This document shows positions 12,010 through 36,954 of a stretch of 64,000 bases of DNA, piece by piece. Each line of letters begins with the position of its first letter. Position 1 is the stretch's first letter. The DNA is from Xiphophorus maculatus (Eukaryota > Chordata > Actinopteri > Cyprinodontiformes > Poeciliidae): NCBI RefSeq assembly GCF_002775205.1, contig NC_036445.1, forward strand, positions 6,840,802 to 6,904,801, given 5' to 3'. Made by a program: the position numbers and the translations under genes. The notes beneath the pieces are model-generated. The model ran no database searches. It had not been told where the DNA came from and saw only the letters and a program-made list of their open reading frames with translations.

Positions 12010-12150
12010 TCAGACCATTTGGCTCATACACGTTCCTAACAGCCTGTCGAGGTCAGACGCGTTACAGCTTTATTTTTGACACATCGGGTTTACTATTGGA
12101 GTCTGTCAAGTCTCTGAGGCAGCAAACTCACCTTGTGGAGAGGAATTCAA
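12010..12150 (+). other. tap1: Inferred tap1 5' non-coding exon
   Basis: This segment follows the promoter motifs and ends in a strong donor (aattcaa|gtaagt at 12150/12151). The next acceptor in frame with the tap1 start is ttttgcag at 13906, leaving only 12 untranslated bases before the ATG at 13919. The 5' boundary is a guess from the TATA-like box. The 1.76-kb intron contains an old Tc1-like copy. Confidence 0.
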
Positions 12151-12449
12151 GTAAGTCTGCTGGGTTTCGGCGTAGTAACATTAGCTTACCAGTGTTAGCT
12201 ACTGTACTCACCGTAGCTTGCATATTTACGGTTCGTCTGAAGTAAATTATGATATTCATCATGGGAGTTTGAGTTGTTTTGTTCGTATCATCCTGACCGG
12301 TGCCGCATTTGAAGCTGAACAGTGTTGTAGACAGATGTAGATAAAAACGAAAGTAAAAAAAAAAAAAAAAACATTTTATTGGTCAAAGTGAAAGTAAAAG
12401 CATCTCTCTGCGGAAATGAGTTCTTGTTTTGTATTGTCATATTCACAAA

Positions 12450-12990
12450 CTTTTATATATTTAATTGGCATTGCATGTGACACAAACTAATGTACAATTA
12501 TTAAGTGGAACCCCCCTTACTCCAACACCCCTAAATAAAATACAGAGCAACAAATTACCTTGAATTGATGCCTAATTAGGAAGATTCCACCTGTTTGTAA
12601 ATTAATCTGACCTGTTGAGGTCATAGAGGTTTGCTATAGAATATTGGAGACCAAACAGTGTAAAGAAGACTATAAGGTGGTGAAGTCCAAAGTATTAAAA
12701 CCATATCCCAAGCTTTAACATCTCACTGCATTGTTCAGTCCACCTGAAATGTTAGGCATGGCTGGAAACTTACCAGACTGTCTGGGTAGGTAAGCAGAAC
12801 ATTAAATGAAGAAGCTGTTGTAACTCTACAGAGATCTACATCTTGGGTGGAATAATCTTTGGCCAAGACAAGATTAACCAAATTTGGCTTTTATGGAAGA
12901 GTTCCCTGAAGAAAGCCAATGTTGAATGTATGGTAAAGTAATAGTGCTGTTTCAGGTTTTGTCATTACCATGTGTAAGAAGTTGCTCTCG
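12450..12990 (+). mobile_element. Decayed Tc1-like transposon in tap1 5' intron
   Basis: The stretch follows, in order, landmarks of fish Tc1-like transposons: cccctaaataaaatacagag, catatcccaagctttaacatctcac, a degenerate HTH-coding region (gttcagtccacctgaaa), tctacagagatctacatc, and tggcttttatggaagag. Stops and indels interrupt every frame, so no transposase is made. The family call is from remembered consensus; the order of several blocks makes it fairly secure. Confidence 0.
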
Positions 12991-13918
12991 TCAGATAAAA
13001 CATGAACAGAACATAAACTTTTTGTCTGCACTCCTGTTGCTTGCACCTTGTGAACATTATATTGTATCATATTTAGGACTCTGTTACACCCTACATGTAA
13101 CAATTGATTGAAGCATGCATCTTTTCTGGTGATGCTTTGCCAAGCCTCTGCTGCAAACATCTTCAACTGTAGAGGATTTTCCCATTTACACACCATACGA
13201 GTACAGACTATCTCTGTTTATTTTGGTGAATCCATGATGAATAAACACTAGGTCTCCAAATCAAACACTCCCACCACCATAATACATAAATTGATATACG
13301 TTTGGTCTTGACCAGTTCTTTTCTCCCTTCACTCTTGTCATCACTCATAAAAGTTTCAGTTCAATTTCACACACTTACTTTTCCCAGATCCCAAAGCCTC
13401 GAATCTTGTTTTTGTAGCCAACTAATATTTGCATTTTTCAGTGAAGCCTGTTTTTATAATTATAAAGTTTTCTGTTGAAACAAATTTTTCACGAGACAGA
13501 ACTAACTTCAGCTTTGTGTTTTTGATGTGCTACATAGTTTTTTGAGGACTTTTCTTCACCACAGGTGTGAGTCTTTTTTCACCTTCAGCACTAATTAAGA
13601 AAAAAAAGTGTTTCTCACTCGAAATTTTCTTAATTATCATGAGACTCACCTGATTTAAATTTAACTAAAGATATATTTTGATTTGCTTTCATAATTCACA
13701 GGCTTCACACAGACATATCTGACTGCTTTAATATACATCCTATTACTTTGTCTTAAGCAATATTGTTTCCCCAAATGAGTGAAACTGTCTATAAAAGTGA
13801 AATTTCTGCAAGGTGAGGATTGGAATCAAAATATTTTTCTTATTCAGTCTACTGCGTATGTTTTCTAGCTGAGCCCATCTCTTTCTGTGTGTGTTTATTT
13901 TTGCAGTATCTACGCGTA

Positions 13919-16900
13919 ATGCAGAAAATGAGCTACTTCTTCCCCTTGGTTTGCATTTGCATGGACGTGTGCGCTGTGCACGCCATTCGTCTAGCACAGC
14001 TCTCACCTCTCCTCCTCCCCCAACCTTTCATCACCTTGTGGGGGGGAGCTCTGACCAGGGCCTTCATCCTGGGTTTTCTTGCCTTCACTTACCCCGGAGG
14101 CCTCCCATGGGTGAGAAGCTTTGAGGGACTTCAAAGCATAGCCGTCCTTTGCTTCCACTTTCCGGTGTACATCACTCTCCTTTGGCAGCTGGGCCAATCC
14201 ACTGTTGAAGAACTGTGGGGATGGCACTCCTGGGAACGGGTGAGTGGGTCTGATTGTTGCTTTCTGTTCAGTATGTATATTAATGTGGTGATTGATATAA
14301 ATAAAAAAAGAGTTTAATTTTTGAACATTTCCCAAAGAGAACAATATGATGTTCCAAATCTTTCTTGAGTAAAAAAGGCAAGAAAGCCTTTATTATGCAC
14401 AATGTATTGTGAATTTTTAACATCATAATGTCACTGTGTTCAATATTCATATCACAAATGACTCTTTGCAGTGCAATAATTATTGGATAATAGTATTATA
14501 AATTTGTGTTTACATGCTGATGGAACCTTTAGCATTTCCCAAAATGCTAAAGGTCTCAGAATGATGAAAGCACAGATAAGAAAGAAAGAAAAGAAGAAAA
14601 TAAGCATACAGTATATTGAAACTGATTTGGTCATTGCATTACTTAATAATATTACTGCCATTGCAGGATTTTCTACTATCATGCAGTTGTAGGAACTATT
14701 TTCCTTTTTTATTTAATTTAACCACTGTGGTTGCTATCATCAAACCAATTTATAGCCATGCACTTTAACTGTGTGGTGAGTTTGTCCCTCAGTTTAGTGT
14801 TTTCATGAATTATAGATACGAATTTAAAAGACAGTACTCAAATCTTATGTGAAAACTATGTTTTAAATTCTATTCCTTTATATTTTGCTCTGTTTACCAT
14901 TTGGACCAATTGACTTGTTTGAAATATGACAGATTAGGTCAGCAGGTGCACCCATTGCAGCTTCCTAGCCAATCATCAATCTTTCAAAAGCCTGACCTGA
15001 ATATTTTGATACTGATTTTTTTATCATTCAAGTGTTTTAATGTCACAATGATAAGTATTCATGGTTAAACTACAAACATCATCTAAACAATTCACAGTCC
15101 CAACCTGAACTAATTTGAAATGATTTATTAGTTTGTAGTCATTGTGATTTTTAATTAGTTTAGTAACTTTAAACAGTTAGTTTTAAATTATTTCAGATAT
15201 CTGAGGCTTGAAAATCGATGTACTATTTTGTGTTGCAGGTGTTACAGGGCTATGCCGTTACAGCGGTGTCATGGCTCTACTGGAGTCGATACATCTCGTC
15301 CTTTATGACCAGAACTCCGTCACAGAAGAAGGAGAAGAAGCCCGGACCGGACAGTAGAGACTCTCTGAAGAGACTTATGGGATACATGCTGCCGTATTCG
15401 GCTCGCTTCATTGTGGTGTTGGCTCTAGTTGTTCTCTCGTCTTACGGTACGTTGGTCGACATCATTCTATAAAATCTCCTCTGTTTCAGGGTTTTTTAAA
15501 TCAGTGTTTAGTGTTTTGTTGAGCTTCGTGTAGTGCAAAAGTTTATACAGTAATATTTTTAACTATTAAATGCAGGCGAGATGGCTATTCCCCAGTACAC
15601 TGGTCGTATGGCAGACTGGATCATAAATGAAGAAGCACCCGATGCATTCTCCCAAGCCATCACAATCATGACAGTGTTGACTTTCGCCAGGTAGAGCATC
15701 AAATCTGTCATCACAAATTTTCTTCATACTCATTTTTAATGACTATAATAGTAATGTGTGAAATGTTTTTTACATTTTGATTTAAAGCGGGAAGATGTTG
15801 GATTTATTTTCAGATTTCTTTGCACAGGCTTATTTATTGCTAAGATAGTAGAACTAATAGCCAATCAGGTGTCAGAGAAGGGAGTTAAATTAAGTGATTT
15901 GTTAAAATACCTCCTGAAGGATGGTGGATTCATACCTAACTGTAAAATTACAGTTTGATATGAACATCTTCATTTGAGTCATGGTTCAGACATTATTTTC
16001 ATTTTATTAATTTTTTCATTTTAAAAATTGGAATTTATTTGCACTTTCTAAAGTTTAAAATATTTTTGAAAAGTTTGAATGAGAAAAAAGTGTTCCAATT
16101 ATTTTTTTCTCATCATAATGCAATACAATTATTAACAATTATTTTCCTGCCATTTAAAAGGATTTTAGCACAGAACCGCAAGAGAATTTTCATTGTTTGA
16201 AAGAAGACAAACTCTCCTCATAACGTATCGTAAATTAACACTTATAAGGCTAAAAATGTGATGAATGTGATTGTCTTTATTTTTCTTTTATTAAAAATTT
16301 TTGTACATGTGGAATTACATTGTCATTCCACCTATAAAATGCTTCAGTGATATTTTGTGTGCTTTCAACCTCTTCTCTGTGTGTTTCAGTGCTGTGTTTG
16401 AGTTTATGTGCGACCTGACCTATAACGTCACCATGAGCCTCATTCACACCTCAGTGCAGGGAGCCGTTTTCCAGGCCGTTCTCCGGCAGGAGATCGCTTT
16501 CTTTGATGCCACTTCCACAGGTAGGAATAATTTCAATGTGCAAATGTCTGAGTCGATAAAACTATTTTTACAATATTCTTTGCAGATTTCAAATTAGTCT
16601 CAGTGTTGCATTTGAGATAATTAGGGAACAATAATGCAACATAATGGCAATTGAAAACTTGCATTCATGTTGAACTGTAACCTCTGTTTTATCTCAGGTG
16701 AGCTTGTGTCCCGTATTACCACGGACACCAACGACATGAGCGAAGCACTGAGCGAGAAGCTGAGTCTCCTGATGTGGTACACGGCTCGTTTCGGTTTCCT
16801 GCTCTACTTCATGGTCAGCCAGTCGTGGAAAATGACTCTGCTGACCTGTATGGGACTTCCCATCATCTGGGTCATCCCTGAGCTCACTGGACATTTCCAC

Positions 16901-19900
16901 CAGGTGACGTCACGCAAGGAAACGTTCCAACTGGAATAGCATTTTTTATTTATTTTTTGTAAACTTTATCAGATGTATTGTTATAAATTTACTATGATAC
17001 TATATTACTTAATTACATATTTATTTTATTAGTAAATAATGTCAGTGGGCATTTATGTTCACTTCAGCAGACAAAGAAAACAGAATCTCTTTTTTTTCAC
17101 CTGATAAATTCCTAAACATATCAAAGTTGGATGATATTTGTTTATATGCTGCAAAAGTCTATTCTGTAAACTAATTTAGTTTGTGTTCATGCTTTAGACT
17201 ATTGCTGTAAAGGTTCAGGACTCTCTGGCAAAGGCCAACCAGGTGGCCACCGAGACCTTCTCCAACATGAAGACAGTGAGGAGTTTTGCCAACGAGGACG
17301 GAGAGACAGAGAAGTACAGGCAACGACTGGACGAAACATATTCTCTCAACAAAAAGGAGGCCGTAGCTTACGCAGCTTCTACCTGGGCCAACAGCGTGAG
17401 TACATTCGTGATATTTATCCTGCTTTAAGCATTTATTTAAATTAGCTCCTGAAATTAATGTAGAAAAGAAAATAATCTCAGACCTTACATTGGCAATCTC
17501 ATTGGTTTTGCCACGGGAATAAATATGTCCGCCAAGGGAAAAAATATTCCATGACCTATGTTACAAAGAACATAAGATAGCCCTTGTTGTTGTTAATTTT
17601 ATTGCAGAGTGCTTTTACACGGACATGCCGGTTAAACTGTAAATAAAGTAAAAACAAAACATCAATACTTAGTATTGCAATATTCAATAAACACAAACTT
17701 AAACATAGATTTAGGAGCTAGGCTTGACTTGACTAACCGGTTATAAGGCAAAGTTTACTCTTAGAACACTTCGTAATACAATAAACATCGGCATTCAAAT
17801 ATCACAGTGCAGCAAAACACAGCTAGCATTTGGCTAATTGGCTCTAGCAAATTCACCGAGTACACGCTTAGAACAGATAACAAAAACTCATCACCCCACA
17901 GCTTACAGCGTTAATATAACTCACCACGTAGGGCAACACTCACGAACGCCAGTAGAATATGATTTTATGGTAGATTCAGCTTGTTAGCTTCAGCTAACGG
18001 CAGTCTCAGTGCATTACTGGCCTGCCGTAAGTTTCTTCCCTTGTTTCATGTCCCCTCCCGTACCAATGCAAAGCAACTACAGAGCCCCCTAGTGGAATGG
18101 GAGGAGTGAATCCAACGACCTATTTTTAATAGGTTATGTGTGGTAATTGATCTCTGTTGCACATTGGAGATCGGTACGTGTTTCGCTTCGCACATTCACA
18201 ACTCCAAATTGCACCTGTTGATAAGTTTCTGGAAGTAGTTTTTTTTCTTTTCAATTGGCTGTTTTGATGCAAAATGTATTTGTCAGACTGTGAGAGAGAG
18301 AGTGGAAAATATAGACAACAGTTGTTTACAATTTTTACAATTGTTTTTGTATATCAGAGCAACTTTTAGATTTTGGACCTCAGTCTAATTTCCTTGCCAT
18401 TGTAAGTGAAAAAACACACAACTTCAGTTGTTTTTAATTACATTATTTGTCCTGATTACACCTGCCGAGTTAACTTGACATGATTATTGTGCAGGTAGCA
18501 AACCTCTGTACAGAAAACTATATTATTTAAATTCTCTTGTGATGCTGATAAGATAATAACACTGATAGCATTTCTTTAAGTTTCAGTAAAGTGATAGTGA
18601 AGGACCAGAAACCTCTTATATGAAGCACACAATAAGAGACAATGGGAAATTTTGTAATAAGGATGGGAAAGTCACGTGAATAGTACTGTGGTAAGATGGC
18701 GGATAAGCAGCAGAGTTTTTGAAAGCAGTAAAGTTCAAACATTCCTGGGGATCATAGGCCATTGTGAACGGGTGTAGCAAAGGTTTTAGCTACTGTTTTC
18801 ATTTCACAATTCAAAGATGGCTGTTTTTTAGTGAATTTTAGCAGGATCAAGGTCATATTGCAAAAGAATAAAGCAACTGACTATTCTCTGAAAACTGGCA
18901 TTTCTGTTGTTGCAGATGACCACTTTGGCCTTGAAGGTGTGTATTTTGTACTATGGTGGGACCCTGGTGACCCGGGGGGCTGTTAGCAGTGGAGACCTGG
19001 TCTCATTTGTTCTCTACGAGCTACAGTTTGCTTCCGCTGTTGAGGTGAGCCACAAACCCTGAAAAGACAAACATTTTGTTTTATTCATAAAGTTTTTTAT
19101 TAACCTCCTCTCTTTTTCTTCCAGGCTGTCATGCGCTACTACCCAGAGGTAAAAAAAGCAATTGGTGCCTCGGAGAAGATTTTTGAATATCTTGATAGGA
19201 AACCTCAAATACCTCCTCCTGGCAGTTTGGCTCCTGAGAATTTCAAAGGACACGTTCAGTTTAAAAATGTTCGCTTTTCCTATTCTGGAAAGACAGATGA
19301 GAACAGTCTTGTACTTAAGGTGTGTGCCCCTCTCTGCTGTTTTTTATCTTTCCCAAAACTGTTTGTTTTACCTAAATTCTCTTTTGTAAAAGGATGTGAC
19401 TCTGGAGGTAACGCCGGGACAGATCACTGCACTTGTTGGACTAAACAGATCAGGGAAGACGACCTGTGTGAAGCTACTTGAGAGGTTTTACCAGCCTCAA
19501 TCTGGAGAAATCCTGCTGGATGGGAAACCACTGAAAAACTACAAAGACCAGTACCTACATGAAAAGGTGGGTGGGTGGTGAACAGAGAATTTTATAATCA
19601 AATGGAATATTTTAACTTCCCTGTCAAATTTTTTATTTCTTTTCTTGCCGCATTGCAGTCAGCTGTAATGGATAGCTACATGAAAAGAAATATGTTAATA
19701 TGATCCATCAGTAATGGATTCAGAGAGATTCTTTAGATTTCATTCAATAATATACTTAGAATTAAAGAGAAAACTTATTAGTGGTCAAAAACTGTGACAT
19801 CACAAAACCTCATGGTACTAATCCTGCATGTCAAATTTCTGAAACTGAAGACTAAATTAAAATCATAATGACAAAAAATATAGTAAGAAATGTGAAGATG

Positions 19901-21907
19901 TATAAAAACATACTTTAAAACATACATAAAAACATATACAAATGCATTTTTCTCACTAAAAAGTAGAAAAAAACACACACACATATGTGTACACATATAT
20001 ATTTATATAGATATCTGCAAATAGAAATCGGTAAATTGATCATCCCCAATCTGTAAAAATCTGTTAAAAACTGTTCAATCAAATTTCAAACTACTCCTAA
20101 ACTCCTTCATGATACTTGGTTGATTAAACAATGCTTTACAGCCACTAAACCCTCTTTCTTTATGTATTTTTAATAGATTGCTGTGGTGAGCCAGGATTGC
20201 GTGTTGTTTGCGCGATCTGTCCGGGAGAACATCAAGTACGGCTGCGAGGGCGCATCAGACGAGGACATGTACAGAGCTGCTGAGCAGGCTAGTGCCCACA
20301 AGTTCATCACTGGACTTTCAAAAGGATACGACACAGGTTCGATCCACCTTTAATTTCTATAGCAGAGGAACTCATGGTGTTATTACAGTGAAGAAAAGAC
20401 TGTTCAAACAGGTCACTTTACTGCTTCACAATACTTTATCCTAAACTCCAAATATATTTTTTAATTTGTTGATATAGTGATCAAATTGAGTGTAAGAACG
20501 AAAGGAAATAATGATAGAAAACTCTCCAGCTTCAGCATAAGATTATGTGAACATGTATAGCCTAGGGTTGGCAATGAGAACTTGCCAGCCCTATCCCTAA
20601 CCAAAATATTTTATAATGGTGAGAAGTGCAGCAGTTGTATAAAACACAGCAGAAGTGAATGGAAGCAGATACAAATTTTAGTTTTCTTACACACATTTGT
20701 GTTTCATAGCTGTGAAAACATTATTGAAAAAACTTCTTTCATTGCTCTCTGTAAGTCCGCCTTCAATTAGTTTTCCCACATATTGTTTGTCCCTCACGCA
20801 ATTTTTATGGTGTATGAGTGAATTTCTGAAGTACCAGCATAAGCAGCAATCAAATACTCTACTACATTTGGCTCAGACACTGAGAAAAAGAAGTCTGTCT
20901 GCAGCTACATTATTATGTCTGAAACCATACAGAAGAAAGATCTAGCGAGAATGCACATAAAAAAGAACACAACACAACTTTGTATTTGTTAGGGGACTAA
21001 CTAACCCATGTGATTTTGCATGCGATTTAATTATGCATGCAAATTAAATCACATGCATAATGCATGCGATTTTGCATGTGAAATTTAAGAGAAATGTCTT
21101 TCTTCTTAAATTTCACAACCTTTTCCTGCATACCTGCATCTTTGGGAAATCTACTGTGCTGCTGTAATAAGCAATTATACAACAACTTGGCATGTGTAAG
21201 GTTTAAGCTATTCACTTAAGGCATGTTATCACACAAAAAATGCTTATTGGTTCAGTGCCATGTCTGATTGTGAATGATAAGCTCTCTTTGCATCAAAGCA
21301 GTGATTTCTAGGATTATTTTTCAGTTTCAAGACAAAATCAAAAGGCCTGTTTGAAAATATGAGGTCTTATTAGCTGTCTATATTATATCTTGAAAAATTT
21401 ATATCTACTTAATAATGTTATTTTTTAATGGTATGTGTTCTTTTTTACGTAGATGCTGGTGAGAAGGGGGGTCAAGTATCTGGAGGTCAAAAGCAACGCA
21501 TTGCCATTGCCAGAGCTTTAATTAGAAAACCGAAAATCCTGATCCTGGACAACGCCACTAGTGATTTAGACACAGAAAATGAATACCAGGTACAAAATAA
21601 TTCACTTGCCTGAATTTTTATTATTTGTTTATTTATCTTTTCTTTTTTAAAGAAAAATCTTTATCTTACTTCTCAGGTCCGTGAAGCTCTGTCAAAGCTG
21701 GCAGAGAACTGCTCTGTGCTGATGATCTCCAACAAAATGAGCGTCGCAAAGACAGCCAGTCATATCATTGTCCTGAACAACGGGACAGTGGAGGAGGAGG
21801 GCAGTCATAATGCTCTCTTGGAGAAAGGTGGCCTTTATTCAGAAATGGTAAAGAAACAGGAAGAGGGCTTCAAACGTCCAACAGATGAAAGCAGTGGTCA
21901 GCAGTGA
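13919..21907 (+). CDS. tap1: TAP1, antigen-peptide transporter half-ABC subunit
   Basis: ER-membrane half transporter that pairs with TAP2 to load cytosolic peptides for MHC class I. Coding exons: 13919-14239, 15239-15446, 15576-15690, 16390-16520, 16698-16903, 17198-17395, 18916-19044, 19125-19319, 19393-19566, 20177-20336, 21453-21589, 21677-21907. They total 734 residues, close to human TAP1 (748). An N-terminal multi-helix region leads into the ABC membrane domain ([35 protein letters not shown]), which is TAP1-like rather than TAP2-like. The NBD has Q-loop Q565, signature VSGGQ (621-625) and a D-loop-like SDLD. It is odd at three places: Walker A reads GLNRSGKTT (Arg520 for the usual Gly), the catalytic Glu is Asn646 (TAP1 normally Asp), and the switch His is Asn677 (TAP1 normally Gln). 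A second in-frame ATG lies at 13928. An in-frame upstream ORF start at 13820 lies in the intron. Confidence 0.
21000..21080. repeat. gcatgc-rich palindromic cluster in tap1 intron
   Basis: Inverted arms GATTTAATT (21024-21032) and AATTAAATC (21042-21050) flank atgcatgca. Outside them, tgattttgcatgcga occurs before and gcatgcgattttgcatg after, giving nested direct and inverted symmetry over about 80 bases. It lies in the intron between tap1 exons at 20336 and 21453. It may be a remnant of a small inverted-repeat element; no target duplication was identified. Confidence 0.
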
Positions 21908-24900
21908 CCTGCCTGAGGGACTGTAAAATGACTTAAAGTTGGATGGATATTTGGAGTTCAGGTGAAAACTTAAGCAAAACTCATATTGGTAAAAATGCTC
22001 TTAATATGAAACAACACTTTTTACTGAAAATATTTACTTGAGTTTGACTCCGTAAGACAATTGCACCTTGAAAGGGAAGAGAACTACATCTTTAAGAAAA
22101 GGGTTTGCATTACCAACATGTTTTAACAGGAAGTTAAATCCTTAGATCCTATCTCATTGAAATAGAAAGACAAGAAACATAATCTTTTGTTCACAAAAGC
22201 CACAAAACTTAAAGAATCATGCATGTTGAATGTTTTATTATTGTCAAATTGCCCACTTCTAAATCCTGCTGCACAGCTTTTACAAGGCTGTAAAAACACA
22301 CATGTTGTGCCCTAAAATATTGGAATGTGAAATATATTTATTTTGTACAGAACAGAAACTTAAATGACAAAAATTAACGATTAATTTATTCAGGGCTTTT
22401 ATTTATATTGATCATTAGAAATGTCACAGGAGAAAGTACAGACTTATCTTAATTTTAATCTTGCACTTAAACAGACAAGGTACATGCCTGAGCTTGTTCT
22501 GCTTCACGGTAAAGCTAAGAAATTACATATCACGCCTTTTACTCTTTCCATGTAAAAGAGTAAACGAGAGTATTTCCATCTTGTGGAAATAATTTTTTAC
22601 CTTTTTTGCAAAAAAAATTGATTTTCAGGTGATTTAAGACAGTGCCTCTAATATTTTCTGTTAATCCACTCAAACAGAATCTCTTTTGTAGCAGCCAACT
22701 CTCCAAAACATGGCCCCAGCAATCCTGTTTATTCTGTTAAAAAACAGCTGAAGTCCAGCAAACCGTTATTTCATTCATGGCATATTTCAGCATGACACAT
22801 CAAATGCCAATTAAAAGCATCAACTGACATGTTTCAATCGTGAGAAGAATTACCTGCTTTGCAGAAGCAGATTCCCTTATGCCTCGTTGTTGAATTTATA
22901 TACTTTTTGGTTTATAGTCCTGAAAATACTTTTGACAACATTTTGCTACTTTTAAAAAATGTGGATTGTTTGGATCAGATATTTTATTTAACCCCTTAAT
23001 TGTCATTTCCAAAATGCTTACATGTAAGCCAATGCATCCATGAGGACACTGGTGTCCTCGTGACATTAAAGGGGAAGGAAAGTAAAAGTCAAACTCATCT
23101 TGCACGGAGTGCAATGGAAAACCAACCATTCCTTTAATGCTACAAATGCTAGTAAAGCTAAAATATAATCCTATCTTTTATGATTTTCACAACAAATTTG
23201 AGGTCCTATTAGCTGTCTCACATGGGCCAGGCCAGCAGGTGGAAAGATTCCTCTCATGTAACATTATGTGGTCAGTTTTTTTTTTCTATATTTTATTTCT
23301 ATATTTCACATTCTTGAGCTGGTTACATGGCGCAGGAAAATATATGATATGGATAACTGTACAACAACTTCAGAAACTCCATAATAACAATCAAAAGACA
23401 ACTTTTATAATAAAAAACAGAAAAAGAACATTTTTCTGTTTATTTTTTGTTTTGTTTTGCAATCATGTTTATCTAATCACCAATATCATTATGCTTGCAA
23501 ATACAAATAGAAATATTTTTTAAAACACTTCTAACAGATAAAGATCACTTAGTGTTCCACAAGGACAAAGCATAAAAATCAAAGGCATTCATAAATCACC
23601 TCTAATCATCATGTGCATAATTCCCTAAAGCTGACCAGCAATGTTGAAATGTTACTCAGCAGGAATGCTATCTGATCAATAACCTTTTTTTCACTTGTGG
23701 ATTCAAGATCAATTTGAAGCTCTGGGTTCTATCATTATCTTTTTTTTCAAACATGGGAGTTATTTCTTTTTTTTTTCTTTAGCCTGGTTGCTTTCCAATA
23801 TCCTGCTTCAAAATCACCCCGACAACCACTTTAGTTAGAAAAGAGTCTTTAGTGACCTTCATAAACACTTTTATCAAGATAATAACAAATACAGTAATAC
23901 ACAAAACCAGAAAACGAATAAAAGGCATTGAAAGGGACTTTTGTACAACAAAGCAGCATTTAAAAACATATCTGTTGCTTTGAGAAATCTAATTTTTTCC
24001 ACCTGGTAACAAAACAGATGTAAAGAAATGATGTCTGTTATTTTGAAAAGAATTTGGTTTGTGAGTATTCTGTTCATATGCTTGAGTACATTTTCTGTCT
24101 TTTATTCTTATTGCAAAATTTCTAAATGTTTTAATGTGAAATTGTTTTGTTGGATTCAAACAGACATATAGCAATAAACTCTTTTTTATTATTATTTGTT
24201 CTGCTGTTTTTTAACATTTAAGCTTCATGGAAAATATATTTCTTTATGTACTTTTATGTTATAATTAACAAGATTGTTCAATTCCTCTTTGTGCAGTTGA
24301 CATTCAAAATAATAATATCAATTAGGCAAGCTAAAAACAGCAAAAAATTTTTACAAACCCAAGTTTAAATTTTTGATTTTTCACTGGCAAAATATTGTTT
24401 TTTGGGGGTACGGACATTGGCTTCACAACAGATTTCTATATTTTTTTTATTTGGCATTTCTATGCATTACATTTATATAAACACTCAAACCTCCCAGTGT
24501 TAATCATGAAAAGCTTCTGTAGTTCACTCCCACATGCTTGAATCTCCACTCATGGTGACCAATCATAGTCCTTTTGGCTTTCATTTCTTCACCTGATTTT
24601 GGGAATTCACCTTTTCTTCAAACATTTTTTTTCCCAACTGTCCTAAGCAACAAAGAAGGAGAAGTAAGCATACAATTTTGTGTGAAACTTTCCTTGGGAG
24701 GCCATTTTCATGCAAGTCCACACTTTTACATGGAGCTAACTTTTTGTAGTTCTTAATTTTACAGTTACTTCCATTACCTCTCCCTTCTGTTAGTTAGATT
24801 TATAGTCAGCTTGATTTGCAACTTTAGCTTTTCAAGTTGGCTGAAAATTTGGGAAATAATTAACTGAAATATTTTGTCATCAAAAGTGAATATCTTAAGT

Positions 24901-25380
24901 TAATAAAGCTCCACAATTAAATTATGATGTATCTGATCATTTTGTACACCAATCATAAAAAATAAATTGACAATGGTAGCACATTAAGATGACATGGCCC
25001 TTCATGCTGCTTTTGCAGGACAATATCTATGACTATCAGATTTAATGATTACTGATTCTTGTGTAATGTCTTTTTTCACCTTTAATTATTATATTATACA
25101 ATTTTTTTCTATATATATGTTTGTTTTTACAGGTTTAATGTCTGTAAAAATATGTCTTCAGAGTAAACGTTTAAATTTAAACTTCAAAATTTGCTCAAGA
25201 CCCCTAAGGGTTTCAGAATGAAAAATATGGAGTATGCATGCCTAAAGACTGTTTGGGTTCAAAAGTTGTTGTACAGGCCAACAGTAATCTTTATATCTAT
25301 AAAGAAAGAGCAACCTCAAAAATAAAGCTACCACAGCAGCATGACAGCTTGGATTCAGTGAACTGATGCGCTAGGTGTGT
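21908..25380. other. tap1 3' UTR and tap1-brd2 intergenic region
   Basis: About 3.5 kb of AT-rich sequence between the tap1 stop and the brd2 promoter. The first part is presumably tap1 3' UTR, but no clean AATAAA near the stop could be singled out. Long T-runs and homopolymers (23277-23284, 23768-23777) occur. No exon, RNA gene or intact transposon was recognised. Confidence 0.
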
Positions 25381-25401
25381 TTGACAGACAACAGCAACCA
25401 G

Positions 25402-25473
25402 CCAATGAGAACCCAGACGTACAGCTGACGTCACCGGACAGACGCAACACTGCCACGTGACGAGTATTTATAG
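25402..25473 (+). promoter_or_regulatory. brd2 promoter: CCAAT box, CRE, E-box, TATA-like
   Basis: Ordered motifs upstream of brd2 are CCAAT (25402-25406), a perfect palindromic CRE TGACGTCA (25426-25433), an E-box CACGTGAC (25454-25461) and TATTTATAG (25465-25473). Local CpG content is higher than in the surroundings. Transcription probably starts around 25495-25505, giving a short 5' UTR with one upstream ATG (25576). Binding by NF-Y, CREB/ATF and USF-type factors is inferred from motif identity alone. Confidence 0.
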
Positions 25474-25603
25474 ATTCAAGCGGAAGCAGCCAGTCGCCAT
25501 TTCATTTCAGAGCTGCGTAGTGGTTGTGAGGTTGAACAGCAGCGACAACAGCGGTTGAAAAAAGGAGAGAAATTGATGGTAATAACAGTCCGCCCTCAAC
25601 CTA

Positions 25604-36954
<11,351 letters not shown>

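Noticed and set aside
13820..14317. Start of tap1 at an upstream in-frame ATG (13820) and extension past 14239
   Set aside because: The upstream part is intronic, with a ttttgcag acceptor at 13906. The 3' part runs through a clear gtgagt donor, and the next exon joins in frame at 15239.
17580..18130. Possible transposon in the large tap1 intron before exon 18916
   Set aside because: The sequence has repeat-like phrases, but no inverted ends, target duplication or recognised family could be shown.
13919..21907. Naming the ABC transporter TAP2
   Set aside because: Some NBD phrases (GEKG.Q, GQKQR, VLF.RSVR) look TAP2-like, but the membrane domain matches TAP1 at many positions ([39 protein letters not shown]). 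The catalytic and switch positions are degenerate as in TAP1.
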